From Thiocapsa sp. KS1 (lineage in GTDB: Bacteria; Pseudomonadota; Gammaproteobacteria; Chromatiales; Chromatiaceae), in contig NZ_LN848257.1 of assembly GCF_001499735.1 (NCBI RefSeq), positions 3,727,641 through 3,791,640 of the forward strand: a stretch of 64,000 nt of DNA, read 5' to 3'. Of the stretch, positions 22,020 to 30,287 are shown piece by piece. Both the position numbers and the translations under genes were made by a program. Below the pieces are notes generated by a model. That model was not told the DNA's origin and did no database searches. It saw nothing but the letters and a program-made list of their open reading frames with translations. The number at the start of each line of letters is the position of its first letter. Positions within the stretch are counted from its first letter, which is position 1.

Positions 22020-22310
22020 TCAGCCTTCGACGACGCCCATGATGTCTTCTTCGCGCATCACCAGGAACTCGTTGCCGTCGAGCTTCACTTCGGTGCCGGA
22101 ATACTTGCCGAACAGCACGCGATCGCCGACCTTCACATCCAGCGGGCGGCTCTCGCCGTTGTCGAGGATCTTGCCCTTGCCCACGGCGATGATCTCGCCC
22201 TGGATCGGCTTCTCGGTGGCGGAGTCCGGGATCACGATGCCGCCGGCGGTCGTGCGCTCTTCTTCCATGCGACGGACAACAACGCGGTCGTGCAGGGGAC
22301 GAATCTTCAT
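22020..22310 (-). CDS. groES: Co-chaperonin GroES
   Basis: A 96-residue GroES with the N-terminal [14 protein letters not shown], the mobile loop [15 protein letters not shown] that contacts GroEL, and the C-terminal [17 protein letters not shown] 22310 is the standard start; the longer frame reaches into the CIRCE element. It is the first gene of the operon; groEL follows after 127 bases. Confidence 0.99.
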   Translation of the reverse strand: MKIRPLHDRVVVRRMEEERTTAGGIVIPDSATEKPIQGEIIAVGKGKILDNGESRPLDVKVGDRVLFGKYSGTEVKLDGNEFLVMREEDIMGVVEG

Positions 22311-22377
22311 GTGGTGGTCTCCTCGTGCGATAGACGGATCGGGAGCGCGCTCGGGCAGCCCATGTCGGTCCACCCTG

Positions 22378-22404
22378 TTAGCACTCATCTCAAACGAGTG
22401 CTAA
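22378..22404. promoter_or_regulatory. CIRCE operator (HrcA binding site)
   Basis: TTAGCACTC (22378-22386), 9 bases, GAGTGCTAA (22396-22404): a perfect match to the CIRCE inverted repeat bound by the heat-shock repressor HrcA. It lies between the -10 box and the groES start, the standard position for repressing groESL. An hrcA gene is expected elsewhere in the genome. Confidence 0.97.
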
Positions 22405-22431
22405 TAGTAGAGCCTTATCCCTGTCTGTCAA
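22404..22431 (-). promoter_or_regulatory. Sigma-70 promoter of groES-groEL
   Basis: Read on the minus strand: -35 TTGACA (22431-22426), 16-base spacer, -10 TACTAT (22409-22404). The initiation site would fall at the edge of or inside the CIRCE element. No sigma-32 box was evident, so HrcA repression appears to be the main heat control visible here. Confidence 0.85.
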
Positions 22432-22453
22432 GCGTCGGAGGGTTCGGCGGGCA

Positions 22454-22876
22454 TCAATCTTCGCGCCGATAGTCGCCCTCGATGACCCTCGGACCCTCTG
22501 CGCCGCCGGGGGGCGTGCCGGGCCGGACGGGGATCACCCGGACATAGCGCCCGACGATCCAATGCCGCAGCGGCGGGACGAGCAGCAGAAAACCGACCGT
22601 GTCGGTCAAAAAGCCCGGCAGGAGCAGGAAGAGCCCCGCAATCAGAAGCAGCGCGCCATCCAGCACCTCCAGTGCCGGAACCTCGCCGCGGTCGGTCATC
22701 TCGCGCACCCGCATGAGAAGACCGAAGCCTTGGAGCCGCACCAGCCAGATCCCGACCATGGCGGTGAGGATCGTCAGGGCGATGGTCGGAAACGCCCCGA
22801 TCTCGGAGCCGACCTGGATCATGACGTAGATCTCGATGATCGGAATTCCGATGATCAAAAGAAGCAGAAAAGGCAC
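22454..22876 (-). CDS. fxsA: FxsA-family membrane protein
   Basis: A 140-residue inner-membrane protein (PF04186) named for suppressing phage exclusion in E. coli; its cellular role is unclear. It shows IPIIEIYVMIQVGSEIGAF, the central VRLQGFGL segment and the hydrophobic stretch LLLIAGLFLLLPGFLTD. GTG 22876 is chosen because AGGAGA lies 8 bases upstream; the ATG at 22921 would add a non-conserved leader. It is divergent from cutA. Confidence 0.9.
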   Translation of the reverse strand: MPFLLLLIIGIPIIEIYVMIQVGSEIGAFPTIALTILTAMVGIWLVRLQGFGLLMRVREMTDRGEVPALEVLDGALLLIAGLFLLLPGFLTDTVGFLLLVPPLRHWIVGRYVRVIPVRPGTPPGGAEGPRVIEGDYRRED

Positions 22877-23019
22877 GATAATGGTCTCCTGAGGTGGCCG
22901 GTCGGTCGGCGCTCGGTCCACCGAGACTCTTTAGACCGACAAACATTGTGGTAGAAGAGGGCTGATCCGTTGCAGGATAGTGGAACCCTGTTCCCGATGA
23001 AACGCCGCCGAGTCATCGT

Positions 23020-23349
23020 ATGACGGCACACCACAGCCTGATCTTCTGTACCTGCCCCGACGCCGCCGTCGCCGGGCGCATCGCCGAGACCCTGGTCGAG
23101 GAGAGGCTTGCCGCCTGCGTCAATCTGCTGCCGGGCATCACCTCGATCTATCGGTGGAACGGTGCTGTCCAGCGCGATCCCGAGGTCTTGGTCTTGATCA
23201 AAACGACGAGCGAGCGGGTCGTCGCGCTGACCGATCGCCTGCGCGAGCTGCACCCCTACGCGATTCCGGAAATCATCGCAGTCCCGATCATCGAGGGACT
23301 TCCCGACTATCTGAGCTGGGTAACGACATGCACCGACCACAACGACTGA
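23020..23349 (+). CDS. cutA: CutA-family protein
   Basis: A 109-residue trimeric ferredoxin-fold protein historically linked to divalent cation tolerance. It shows LIFCTCPDAAVAGRIAETLV, ERLAACVNLLPGITSIYRWNG, LIKTTSER and LHPYAIPEIIAVPI. Its coding end is followed by dsbD, as in E. coli where cutA adjoins dsbD. It is divergent from fxsA. Confidence 0.95.
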   Translation: MTAHHSLIFCTCPDAAVAGRIAETLVEERLAACVNLLPGITSIYRWNGAVQRDPEVLVLIKTTSERVVALTDRLRELHPYAIPEIIAVPIIEGLPDYLSWVTTCTDHND

Positions 23350-23444
23350 GCCCTCGGATCGGGGCCGCCGGCGAGCGGCGCCAAGCCGCAATCGACCACA
23401 CCGCCACCGAGCAACCGGGTCCGTGGGGCCGGTCATCCCGGGGT

Positions 23445-25817
23445 ATGTCCGTCGCGGGACGACTCCTGGCTGTCGCCTTGATCTGGCTAGTCGCGGCCGG
23501 CGCGGCGCCTCTCGTCCTGGCCGAGGACGAATTCCTGATGCCGGATCAGGCCTTCCGTATCTCGGGCGAGGCGGATGGGCCGGATGCGGTCAGGGTGCGC
23601 TGGGAGATCGCCGACGGTTATTACATGTATCAGAGCAAGTTCGGGTTCCGGGCGGACACCGTCGGGATCTCCGCCGGCAGCCCGCGCCTGCCCGCCGCCG
23701 AGACCAAGGAAGACGAGTTCTTCGGCAAGGTCCAGATCTATCGCGACCATGTCGAGGTTCGGGTGCCGGTCACGCGCGCGACCGGGTCCGGCAATTTCCT
23801 GACCCTGGAGGCCACCTCGCAAGGCTGTGCCGATGCCGGGCTCTGCTACCCGCCGCATCGCCAGCGCCTGCTGCTCGAGCTGCCGGAGATGGCTGCCGTC
23901 GCGCCTGCATCGCCCGGGGCCGAGTCGGTCGAGACCGCGTCTGCCGCGGAACGCCCGTCACCGATCCAGGGCGAGCAAGCGCTGAAAGGCTTGGCGGGCG
24001 TCGGTCAGTCGCTCGGCCTCGGCGCGGACGACGACATCCTCCCCGCCGAGGAGGCATTCCGTTTCTCCGCGGAGGTCGCAGGCCCGGATCAGCTCCGGTT
24101 GACCTGGGACATTGCCCCGGGAACCTATCTCTACAGTCATATGCTCGAGCTGGCCGTCGATGACGGCGGCGAGGTCGCCATCGGGAGCTTCGAGCGCCCT
24201 GCCGGCGACATCAAGAAGGACTCCATCCTTCCGGACGGCAGCGTCGGCGATGTCGAGGTCTATCACGACCGTATTGACCTGACCCTGCCCCTGCTGCGCG
24301 GATCGAGCGCCCCGACCGAGGTGACCCTCGTCGCCAAATATCAGGGCTGCGCGGAGATCGGCATCTGTTATCCGCCGCAGACGCAACGGGTGACCCTGAG
24401 CCTGCCCGGGGCGCTGGTCACGGCGGCTCTGCCGACGGCGGCGGCCGCAACAGCCGATGCGACGCCCGCGAGCGCCACGCCCGCTGCGGCTCGGCCGGTA
24501 ACGGACGAGCCGGTCTCGGAGCAGGACCGGATCGCCTCCGTCCTCGCCAACAGCGGCGTCTGGGTGGTGATGGCGGCCTTCTTCGGCTTCGGGCTCTTGC
24601 TTGCCTTCACGCCCTGCGTCTTCCCCATGATCCCGATCCTCTCGGGTATCATCGCCGGTCAGGGTCCGAACATCACCACGCGCAAGGCCTTCACGCTGTC
24701 GCTGGTCTATGTGCTGGCCATGGCCCTGACCTACACGGTGGTCGGCGTCTTGGCGGGCCTCTTCGGCGCCAACCTCCAAGCGGCCTTTCAAAACCCCTGG
24801 GTTCTGACCTCCTTCGCGCTGATCTTCGTGCTGCTCGCGTTGTCCATGTTCGGCTTCTATGACCTGCAGCTGCCGTCGAGCTTCCAGTCCAAGCTGGCCG
24901 AGATCAGCAACAAGCAGGAGGGCGGCACCTTGCTGGGCGTCGCCGTCATGGGTCTGCTCTCGGCGCTGATCGTCGGGCCCTGCGTCGCTCCGCCGCTCTT
25001 CGGCGCACTCATCTATATCAGCCAGACCGGCGACGCCGTGCTCGGGGGCATCGCCCTGTTCGCACTGAGTATGGGCATGGGCGCGCCGCTGATCGCCATC
25101 GGCACCTCCGCGGGCAAGCTGCTGCCGCGCGCGGGCGGTTGGATGGATGCGGTCAAGGCGGTCTTCGGCGTCGCCCTGCTCGGCGTGGCTATCTTCATGA
25201 TGGAGCGGATCCTGCCGCCGGCGGTCGCCATGCTGCTGTGGGGGCTGCTGCTGATCTGCTCTGCGGTCTACATGGGCGCACTGACCCAACTGCCGCAGGG
25301 TGCAAGCGGCTGGAGCAAGCTCTGGAAGGGGCTCGGCGTCTTCCTGCTGATCTACGGCGCGCTCATGCTGCTCGGTGCAGCGGCCGGCGGGAAGGATACG
25401 GTCCAACCGCTGCGCGGGCTCGCCGTGGGCGGCGGCGGTAGCGCCGCTGCCGAGGCGGTCTTTACCCCCGTGAAGACGCTCGAAGACCTCGATCGCGAGG
25501 TTGCCAAGGCGGGCGCGCTCGGCAAGCCGGTCATGCTCGACTTCTATGCCGACTGGTGCGTGACCTGCAAAGAGCTGGAGCGCTATACCTTCAGCGACCC
25601 TGCGGCGATCGCCGAGATGGAGCGCTTCGTCCTGCTCAAGGCGGACGTGACGGCGAACGACGCGGATGATCAGGCCCTGATGAAGCACTTCGGCATCATC
25701 GGGCCGCCCGCCATCCTCTACTTCGACACCGCAGGGCAAGAGCTCAAGAACTATCGTTTGGTGGGCTTCAAGCCCGCCGATGCCTTCGTCGAGCATCTGC
25801 GCCGGGCCGCGCCATGA
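23445..25817 (+). CDS. dsbD: Thiol:disulfide interchange protein DsbD with duplicated alpha domain
   Basis: DsbD carries electrons from cytoplasmic thioredoxin across the inner membrane to periplasmic DsbC/DsbG and cytochrome c maturation. The 790-residue product has a signal peptide, then two alpha domains in tandem: Cys128/Cys134 (GCADAGLCYPP) and Cys302/Cys308 (GCAEIGICYPP). The membrane domain follows, with Cys391 (TPCVFPM) and Cys513 (GPCVAPP), then the thioredoxin-like gamma domain with CVTC (705, 708). E. coli has a single alpha domain. ATG 23445 starts at the signal peptide; ATG 23328 inside cutA is possible. The stop overlaps the next start (ATGA). Confidence 0.96.
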   Translation: MSVAGRLLAVALIWLVAAGAAPLVLAEDEFLMPDQAFRISGEADGPDAVRVRWEIADGYYMYQSKFGFRADTVGISAGSPRLPAAETKEDEFFGKVQIYRDHVEVRVPVTRATGSGNFLTLEATSQGCADAGLCYPPHRQRLLLELPEMAAVAPASPGAESVETASAAERPSPIQGEQALKGLAGVGQSLGLGADDDILPAEEAFRFSAEVAGPDQLRLTWDIAPGTYLYSHMLELAVDDGGEVAIGSFERPAGDIKKDSILPDGSVGDVEVYHDRIDLTLPLLRGSSAPTEVTLVAKYQGCAEIGICYPPQTQRVTLSLPGALVTAALPTAAAATADATPASATPAAARPVTDEPVSEQDRIASVLANSGVWVVMAAFFGFGLLLAFTPCVFPMIPILSGIIAGQGPNITTRKAFTLSLVYVLAMALTYTVVGVLAGLFGANLQAAFQNPWVLTSFALIFVLLALSMFGFYDLQLPSSFQSKLAEISNKQEGGTLLGVAVMGLLSALIVGPCVAPPLFGALIYISQTGDAVLGGIALFALSMGMGAPLIAIGTSAGKLLPRAGGWMDAVKAVFGVALLGVAIFMMERILPPAVAMLLWGLLLICSAVYMGALTQLPQGASGWSKLWKGLGVFLLIYGALMLLGAAAGGKDTVQPLRGLAVGGGGSAAAEAVFTPVKTLEDLDREVAKAGALGKPVMLDFYADWCVTCKELERYTFSDPAAIAEMERFVLLKADVTANDADDQALMKHFGIIGPPAILYFDTAGQELKNYRLVGFKPADAFVEHLRRAAP

Positions 25818-26401
25818 GTGCGGTTCGGGTGGGGATGGTGATCCTGCTCGCGGGCGGAATCAGCATCGGGGTCGCCGTCGTCGGCCAACGCTGGATCGAA
25901 GCGCCGAAACCCGAGGCGGGGTTGGCGGTTCGCCAGCCTGCGCCTCTTCAGACCCTGCCCGACTTCGGCCTGACCGACCTCGCCGGACGGGAGGTGAGCA
26001 GCGAGGCGTGGGCCGGCAAGGTCGTGGTGATCAACTACTGGGCGAGCTGGTGCCCGCCCTGCGTCCGCGAGATGCCCTTGTTCATCGAAACCCAGGAGGC
26101 ACTCGGCGCGGCCGGCGTACAGGTTGTCGGCATCGCCGTGGATCGTCTCGAAGATGTCGAGAAGTTCGTCGCCGACTACCCGGTCAACTACCCCATCCTG
26201 ATGGCCAACCCGGAGGCCGTCGCGCTCTCGAAACGACTCGGCAACCGGGTCGAAGGACTGCCCTTCACGGTCATCTTCGACCGCCGCGGGCGCCGCGTCT
26301 TCAGCCGCACCGGTGAGGTCACGGCCGCCGAGCTCAAGGCCGAGCTCGACGCGCTGGTCAAGGCGGAGGACCGTCCGGCACCCGACGAGGACGCGTCTTA
26401 G
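25814..26401 (+). CDS. TlpA-like membrane-anchored thioredoxin
   Basis: A 195-residue protein with one N-terminal membrane anchor (about residues 5-24) and a periplasmic thioredoxin-fold domain with the active site WCPPC (Cys80, Cys83) in VVINYWASWCPPCVREM, and a cis-Pro segment EGLPFTVIFD. It overlaps dsbD by four bases (ATGA) and is probably a client reductase that receives electrons from DsbD. Confidence 0.9.
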   Translation: MSAVRVGMVILLAGGISIGVAVVGQRWIEAPKPEAGLAVRQPAPLQTLPDFGLTDLAGREVSSEAWAGKVVVINYWASWCPPCVREMPLFIETQEALGAAGVQVVGIAVDRLEDVEKFVADYPVNYPILMANPEAVALSKRLGNRVEGLPFTVIFDRRGRRVFSRTGEVTAAELKAELDALVKAEDRPAPDEDAS

Positions 26402-26508
26402 CTGGACAACATCGCGTAAAATCCGCACAATTCGCGCCGATTTGCTGCCGATCCCAAACAGACCGGCGGGTACACTGAGTCTCGGACGCGTTGGAGCACA
26501 TTGACCGG

Positions 26509-26970
26509 ATGGCCGCGATCCTGGTCCTGAACGGACCCAACCTCAACCTGCTCGGAACCCGCGAGCCGGAGCATTACGGCCGCGCCACGCTGGCGGAGAT
26601 CCACCAAGGTTTGGAGGATGCGGCACGGGCTCAGGGCTTCACGCTCGAGTGCATCCAGAGCAACGCCGAGCACGTCCTGATCGAGGCGGTCCACCGTGCC
26701 GCGCACGAGGGGGTCCGCTTCATCATCCTGAATCCCGCCGCCTTCACCCACACCAGCGTCGCCCTGCGCGATGCGCTGCTCGGGGTCGGGATTCCCTTTA
26801 TCGAGGTGCACCTCTCCAACGTGCACGCTCGGGAGCCCTTTCGGGCCCACTCCTATTTCTCCGACATCGCCGTCGGGGTGATCAGCGGACTCGGGGCCGA
26901 GGGCTACTTTTCAGCATTGCGCGCCGCGGCCGGTCGGCTCGCGCCGGACCTTTCCAACGAGAACCACTGA
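26509..26970 (+). CDS. aroQ: 3-Dehydroquinate dehydratase, type II
   Basis: It catalyses the third step of the shikimate pathway. The 153-residue product shows the catalytic [17 protein letters not shown] (Arg and Tyr), [18 protein letters not shown] and [14 protein letters not shown] (catalytic His). A TTG start at 26491 is possible, but ATG 26509 matches the family. It precedes accB by two bases, the conserved aroQ-accB-accC order. Confidence 0.97.
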   Translation: MAAILVLNGPNLNLLGTREPEHYGRATLAEIHQGLEDAARAQGFTLECIQSNAEHVLIEAVHRAAHEGVRFIILNPAAFTHTSVALRDALLGVGIPFIEVHLSNVHAREPFRAHSYFSDIAVGVISGLGAEGYFSALRAAAGRLAPDLSNENH

Positions 26971-26972
26971 CC

Positions 26973-27428
26973 ATGGATATCCGCAAGGTAAAGAAGCTGA
27001 TCGAGCTGTTGGAGCAATCCGACGTCGCGGAGATCGAGATCCACGAGGGCGAGGAATCGGTCCGCATCAGCCGACACGGCAGCGGCGCCATGCCGATGTA
27101 CATGCCTCAAGCGATGCCGATGGCGATCGGTGCCGCACCGGCTGCGGCGCCGGCCGCCAAAGCCTCCGACGAAGAGGATCTCGACGAGATGGAAGGCGAG
27201 GTCGTGCGCTCGCCCATGGTCGGCACCTTCTATCGTCGCCCCTCCCCGGGATCCAAGGCATTTGTCGAGGAAGGCCAGAGCGTGAAGGCCGGCGACACGC
27301 TCTGCATCATCGAGGCGATGAAGATCCTCAACCAGATCGAGTGCGAGCAAGGCGGCACGATCAGACGGATCCTGGTCGAGAACGGTCAGCCGGTCGAGTA
27401 CAACCAGCCGCTGTTCGTCATCGAATAA
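26973..27428 (+). CDS. accB: Biotin carboxyl carrier protein of acetyl-CoA carboxylase
   Basis: A 151-residue carrier with an N-terminal [12 protein letters not shown] segment, an Ala/Pro/Met-rich linker and the C-terminal biotinyl domain. The biotinylated lysine is Lys117 in [13 protein letters not shown]. The usual motif is EAMKM, so Ile replaces Met here. It is the partner of accC downstream and is coupled to aroQ. Confidence 0.98.
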   Translation: MDIRKVKKLIELLEQSDVAEIEIHEGEESVRISRHGSGAMPMYMPQAMPMAIGAAPAAAPAAKASDEEDLDEMEGEVVRSPMVGTFYRRPSPGSKAFVEEGQSVKAGDTLCIIEAMKILNQIECEQGGTIRRILVENGQPVEYNQPLFVIE

Positions 27429-27510
27429 GGGCGGAGGGCAGCGCCCCCGTCGTCAAGCGCCGGCGCACCCTCCGATGCGCCGCGCCTCCTCCAGCAAAGA
27501 CATCGCCACC

Positions 27511-28860
27511 ATGCCTGCAATGATCGAGAAGGTCCTGATCGCCAACCGGGGCGAGATCGCGCTCCGGATCCTGCGCGCCTGTCGCGAGCTGGGCATCAAG
27601 ACGGTCGCGGTGCACTCCGAAGCGGACCGCGACCTCAAGCACGTCCTCCTGGCCGACGAGTCGGTCTGTATCGGCCCGGCCGCCTCGCTGCATAGCTATC
27701 TCAACGTGCCCGCCATCATCAGCGCGGCCGAGGTGACCGACACGGTCGCCATCCACCCGGGCTACGGATTCCTCTCCGAGAACGCCGATTTCGCCGAGCG
27801 GGTCGAGCGCTCCGGCTTCATCTTCATCGGCCCGCGGCCCGAGACCATCCGTCTGATGGGCGACAAGGTCTCGGCGATCGCCGCCATGAACAAGGCCGGC
27901 GTGCCCTGCGTGCCCGGCTCCGACGGTCCGCTCGACGACAATAAGAAACGTACCCTGGAGATGGCCCGAAAGATCGGCTATCCCGTCATCATCAAGGCAT
28001 CCGGTGGCGGGGGCGGTCGCGGCATGCGCGTCGTGCATTCCGAGGCGACCTTGCTGAATGCGATCTCTCTGACCAAGGCGGAGGCCGCCGCGGCCTTCAA
28101 CAACGACATGGTCTACATGGAGAAGTATCTGGAGAACCCGCGTCATATCGAGTTCCAGGTGCTCTCCGACCAGCACGGCAACGCCATCCATCTCGGCGAG
28201 CGCGACTGCTCCATGCAGCGCCGTCACCAGAAGGTCGTCGAAGAGGCGCCCGCGCCCGGCATCACCGAGGCCCAACGCCACGAGATCGGCGAGCGCTGTG
28301 CGGAGGCCTGCCGCACCATCGGCTACCGCGGTGCCGGTACCTTCGAGTTCCTCTACGAAGACGGCTGTTTCTATTTCATCGAGATGAACACGCGCGTGCA
28401 GGTCGAGCACCCGGTGACCGAGATGGTCACGGGCGTGGACATCGTCAAAGAGCAGATCCTGATCGCCGCCGGCGAGCCCCTGCGCTACAAGCAGGACGAC
28501 ATCGTGATCCGCGGTCATGCCGTGGAGTGCCGTCTCAATGCCGAGGACTCCGAGACTTTCATGCCGAGTCCGGGCAAGATCACCGAGTTCCATGCCCCCG
28601 GCGGCCCCGGCGTGCGGCTGGAAACACACATCTATACCGGCTACACGGTCCCGCGCTATTACGACTCCATGATCGGCAAGCTGATCACCCACGGCGAGGA
28701 TCGCGAGTCTGCGATTGCGCGGATGTGCAATGCGCTGCGCGAAACAGTGATCGACGGCATCAATACCAATATCAAGCTGCAGCGGTCGATTCTCAGGGAC
28801 GGGGCGTTTCTGGCGGGCGGGGCGAATATCCACTATCTGGAAAAGAAGCTCGGCATGTAA
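27511..28860 (+). CDS. accC: Biotin carboxylase subunit of acetyl-CoA carboxylase
   Basis: An ATP-grasp enzyme that carboxylates biotin on AccB, the first step of fatty acid synthesis. The 449-residue product shows [24 protein letters not shown], the ATP-binding loop [25 protein letters not shown] and [18 protein letters not shown]. The start may be 27511 or the in-frame ATG at 27520. Three bases past the stop a repeat element begins. Confidence 0.98.
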   Translation: MPAMIEKVLIANRGEIALRILRACRELGIKTVAVHSEADRDLKHVLLADESVCIGPAASLHSYLNVPAIISAAEVTDTVAIHPGYGFLSENADFAERVERSGFIFIGPRPETIRLMGDKVSAIAAMNKAGVPCVPGSDGPLDDNKKRTLEMARKIGYPVIIKASGGGGGRGMRVVHSEATLLNAISLTKAEAAAAFNNDMVYMEKYLENPRHIEFQVLSDQHGNAIHLGERDCSMQRRHQKVVEEAPAPGITEAQRHEIGERCAEACRTIGYRGAGTFEFLYEDGCFYFIEMNTRVQVEHPVTEMVTGVDIVKEQILIAAGEPLRYKQDDIVIRGHAVECRLNAEDSETFMPSPGKITEFHAPGGPGVRLETHIYTGYTVPRYYDSMIGKLITHGEDRESAIARMCNALRETVIDGINTNIKLQRSILRDGAFLAGGANIHYLEKKLGM

Positions 28861-28862
28861 TG

Positions 28863-28946
28863 CTGAACCGCGTTTGGAGCGACATGCGATGTTCGAAGTA
28901 AGGCCAGCCTCGGCGCGATTTGATGGCTCGGCGCGACGCGGTTCAG
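28863..28946. repeat. Intergenic inverted-repeat element, copy 3
   Basis: The 84-bp segment runs from CTGAACCGCGTT (28863-28874) to GACGCGGTTCAG (28935-28946), matching at 11 of 12. Both arms carry the G/C variant at position 3, unlike the A/T of most copies. It starts two bases after the accC stop and is followed by an A-rich stretch. The next 114 bases to copy 4 hold no evident gene. Confidence 0.7.
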
Positions 28947-29060
28947 GAAAAAAGAACAACGAATGACTTGGACCGGCTCCGGGACATGTGGTGTTGTTCG
29001 GTGAGTTGTCGGACTCGCCGCGGCCATCGTGCAACGCAATTATTCCAATCTCTTAATCAC

Positions 29061-29147
29061 TTAAATCGCGTCGACTCCGACGCTTACGTATTCCTGCGAG
29101 ATCGAGACCAAATGACCACAGCGCATATTCTGCCGGACGCGATTTAA
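29061..29147. repeat. Intergenic inverted-repeat element, copy 4
   Basis: The 87-bp segment is bounded by TTAAATCGCGTC (29061-29072) and GACGCGATTTAA (29136-29147), a perfect 12-bp inverted repeat. The left end continues as GACTCCGACGC, the same sub-terminal sequence found in reverse orientation in copy 6. The right end abuts the TTG start codon of prmA with no intervening base. The left flank AATCTCTTAATC resembles the flank of copy 7. Confidence 0.75.
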
Positions 29148-30050
29148 TTGGCCTGGCTACAGCTTTCGATCGAGGTCTCGAAGCCGGACGCGGAGCGGAT
29201 CGCCGCGTTCCTGGAGGATTCCGGCGCACTCTCCGTGACCCTCGCCGATGCGGCCGACGAGCCGCAGCTCGAGCCTGGGCCGGGCGAGACGCCGCTCTGG
29301 TCGCAGGTCAAGGTCTCGGCGCTGTTCGATGCGGACCCCGAGAGCGAGGCGCTGGTCGCGCGCTTAGTCGATCAACTGGTGAATGAGCCACACGCCGGGG
29401 CGACCGGCCCGGCTCTTGTCGAGCGCATCGAGGATCAGGTGTGGGAGCGGGTCTGGCTCGACACCTTCAAGCCGACCCGCTTCGGTCGACGTCTCTGGGT
29501 CTGTCCGCACGGGCAGGATCCGGACGATCCCGAGGCCATCGCCGAGGCCGTCGTGGTCGCGTTGGATCCGGGTCTGGCCTTCGGGACCGGGCATCATCCG
29601 ACCACGGCACTCTGCCTGGAGTGGCTCGACAGTACCGACCTCGACGGCAAGACCGTCCTGGATTACGGCTGCGGTTCGGGGATCCTGGCGATCGCGGCGC
29701 TGCGCCTGGGCGCTGCGCGCGCGATCGCCGTCGACCATGACCCGCAGGCCCTGGAGGCGACGCGCGACAACGCACTCGCCAACGGGGTCGCCGACCGGCT
29801 CGCGATCTACGGGCCGGACGAGGTCCCCGAGCTGAAGGTCGACGTGACCATCGCCAACATCCTCGCCGGACCTTTGATCGCGCTGGCACCTCGGCTTATG
29901 GAGTCGCTGCGACCGGGCGGCGCGTTGGCCGTCTCGGGTGTGCTTGCCGAGCAGGTCGAAACGGTCCGCGCGGCCTATGCCGAACGGATCGCCCTTGCGC
30001 CGACACGCCTGCGCGAGGATTGGGCGCTCATCTGCGGTACGCGCCTTTAA
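29148..30050 (+). CDS. prmA: Ribosomal protein L11 methyltransferase
   Basis: A SAM-dependent enzyme that trimethylates L11. The 300-residue product shows the family N-terminus MAWLQLSIEVSKPDAE, DPGLAFGTGHHPTTALCL, the SAM-binding VLDYGCGSGILAIAA and the NPPF-like TIANILAGPL. The start is TTG at 29148, directly at the end of a repeat element, and no Shine-Dalgarno sequence is visible there. The last 11 codons and the stop are part of a 38-base direct duplication that recurs 71 bases downstream. Confidence 0.95.
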   Translation: MAWLQLSIEVSKPDAERIAAFLEDSGALSVTLADAADEPQLEPGPGETPLWSQVKVSALFDADPESEALVARLVDQLVNEPHAGATGPALVERIEDQVWERVWLDTFKPTRFGRRLWVCPHGQDPDDPEAIAEAVVVALDPGLAFGTGHHPTTALCLEWLDSTDLDGKTVLDYGCGSGILAIAALRLGAARAIAVDHDPQALEATRDNALANGVADRLAIYGPDEVPELKVDVTIANILAGPLIALAPRLMESLRPGGALAVSGVLAEQVETVRAAYAERIALAPTRLREDWALICGTRL

Positions 30051-30123
30051 ACGACTGCGCATCCAGCGACAGGTCACCGAGACCGGAGGATTGGGCGCTC
30101 ATCTGCGGTACGCGCCTTTAAAC
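30015..30123. repeat. 38-bp direct duplication of the prmA 3' end
   Basis: The 38 bases at 30015-30052, covering the last codons of prmA (EDWALICGTRL), its stop and the following AAC, recur identically at 30086-30123. The offset is 71 bases, with 33 bases between the copies. The second copy runs into the collapsed repeat element at 30119. An identical duplication suggests a recent event. Confidence 0.9.
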
Positions 30124-30141
30124 CGCGCACGATGCGGTTTA
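30119..30141. repeat. Collapsed form of the inverted-repeat element
   Basis: TAAACCGC (30119-30126) and GCGGTTTA (30134-30141) form a perfect 8-bp hairpin with a 7-base loop. The arms are those of the long family, but the roughly 60-bp interior is missing. It lies at the end of the duplicated prmA segment, so it is the same position class (gene end) as the full copies. Confidence 0.65.
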
Positions 30142-30196
30142 GGAAAGGCTCAGCGATCAGTAAAACAACTCGACGAGAGAATACCTTGTCACCTTT

Positions 30197-30232
30197 ATCG
30201 TTGTCGTTGTCGTAATCGACAACGACAACGAT
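30197..30232. repeat. Perfect 16-bp hairpin built from GTTGTC repeats
   Basis: ATCGTTGTCGTTGTCG (30197-30212), loop TAAT, and its exact reverse complement (30217-30232). The arms are tandem GTTGTC / GACAAC units. It lies in the leader of dusB-fis, 56 bases before ATG 30288. No T-run follows in either direction. It may be a terminator for prmA with Rho, an RNA stability element or a DNA cruciform. Confidence 0.7.
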
Positions 30233-30287
30233 TCGATCGGATGCTCACCTGATTTCCGACACGTTACTTGTTGTGCCGAGTCATCCC

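Noticed and set aside
22428..22946. Alternative minus-strand frame overlapping fxsA
   Set aside because: The fxsA frame has the family motifs and a proper start; the other is Arg/Asp/His-rich shadow sequence.
23958..25796. 612-codon minus-strand open frame opposite dsbD
   Set aside because: The plus strand encodes a complete DsbD with all expected cysteines; the antisense product is His/Gln/Arg-rich low-complexity sequence.
27418..29034. 538-codon minus-strand open frame opposite accC
   Set aside because: Antisense shadow of AccC; no motifs of its own.
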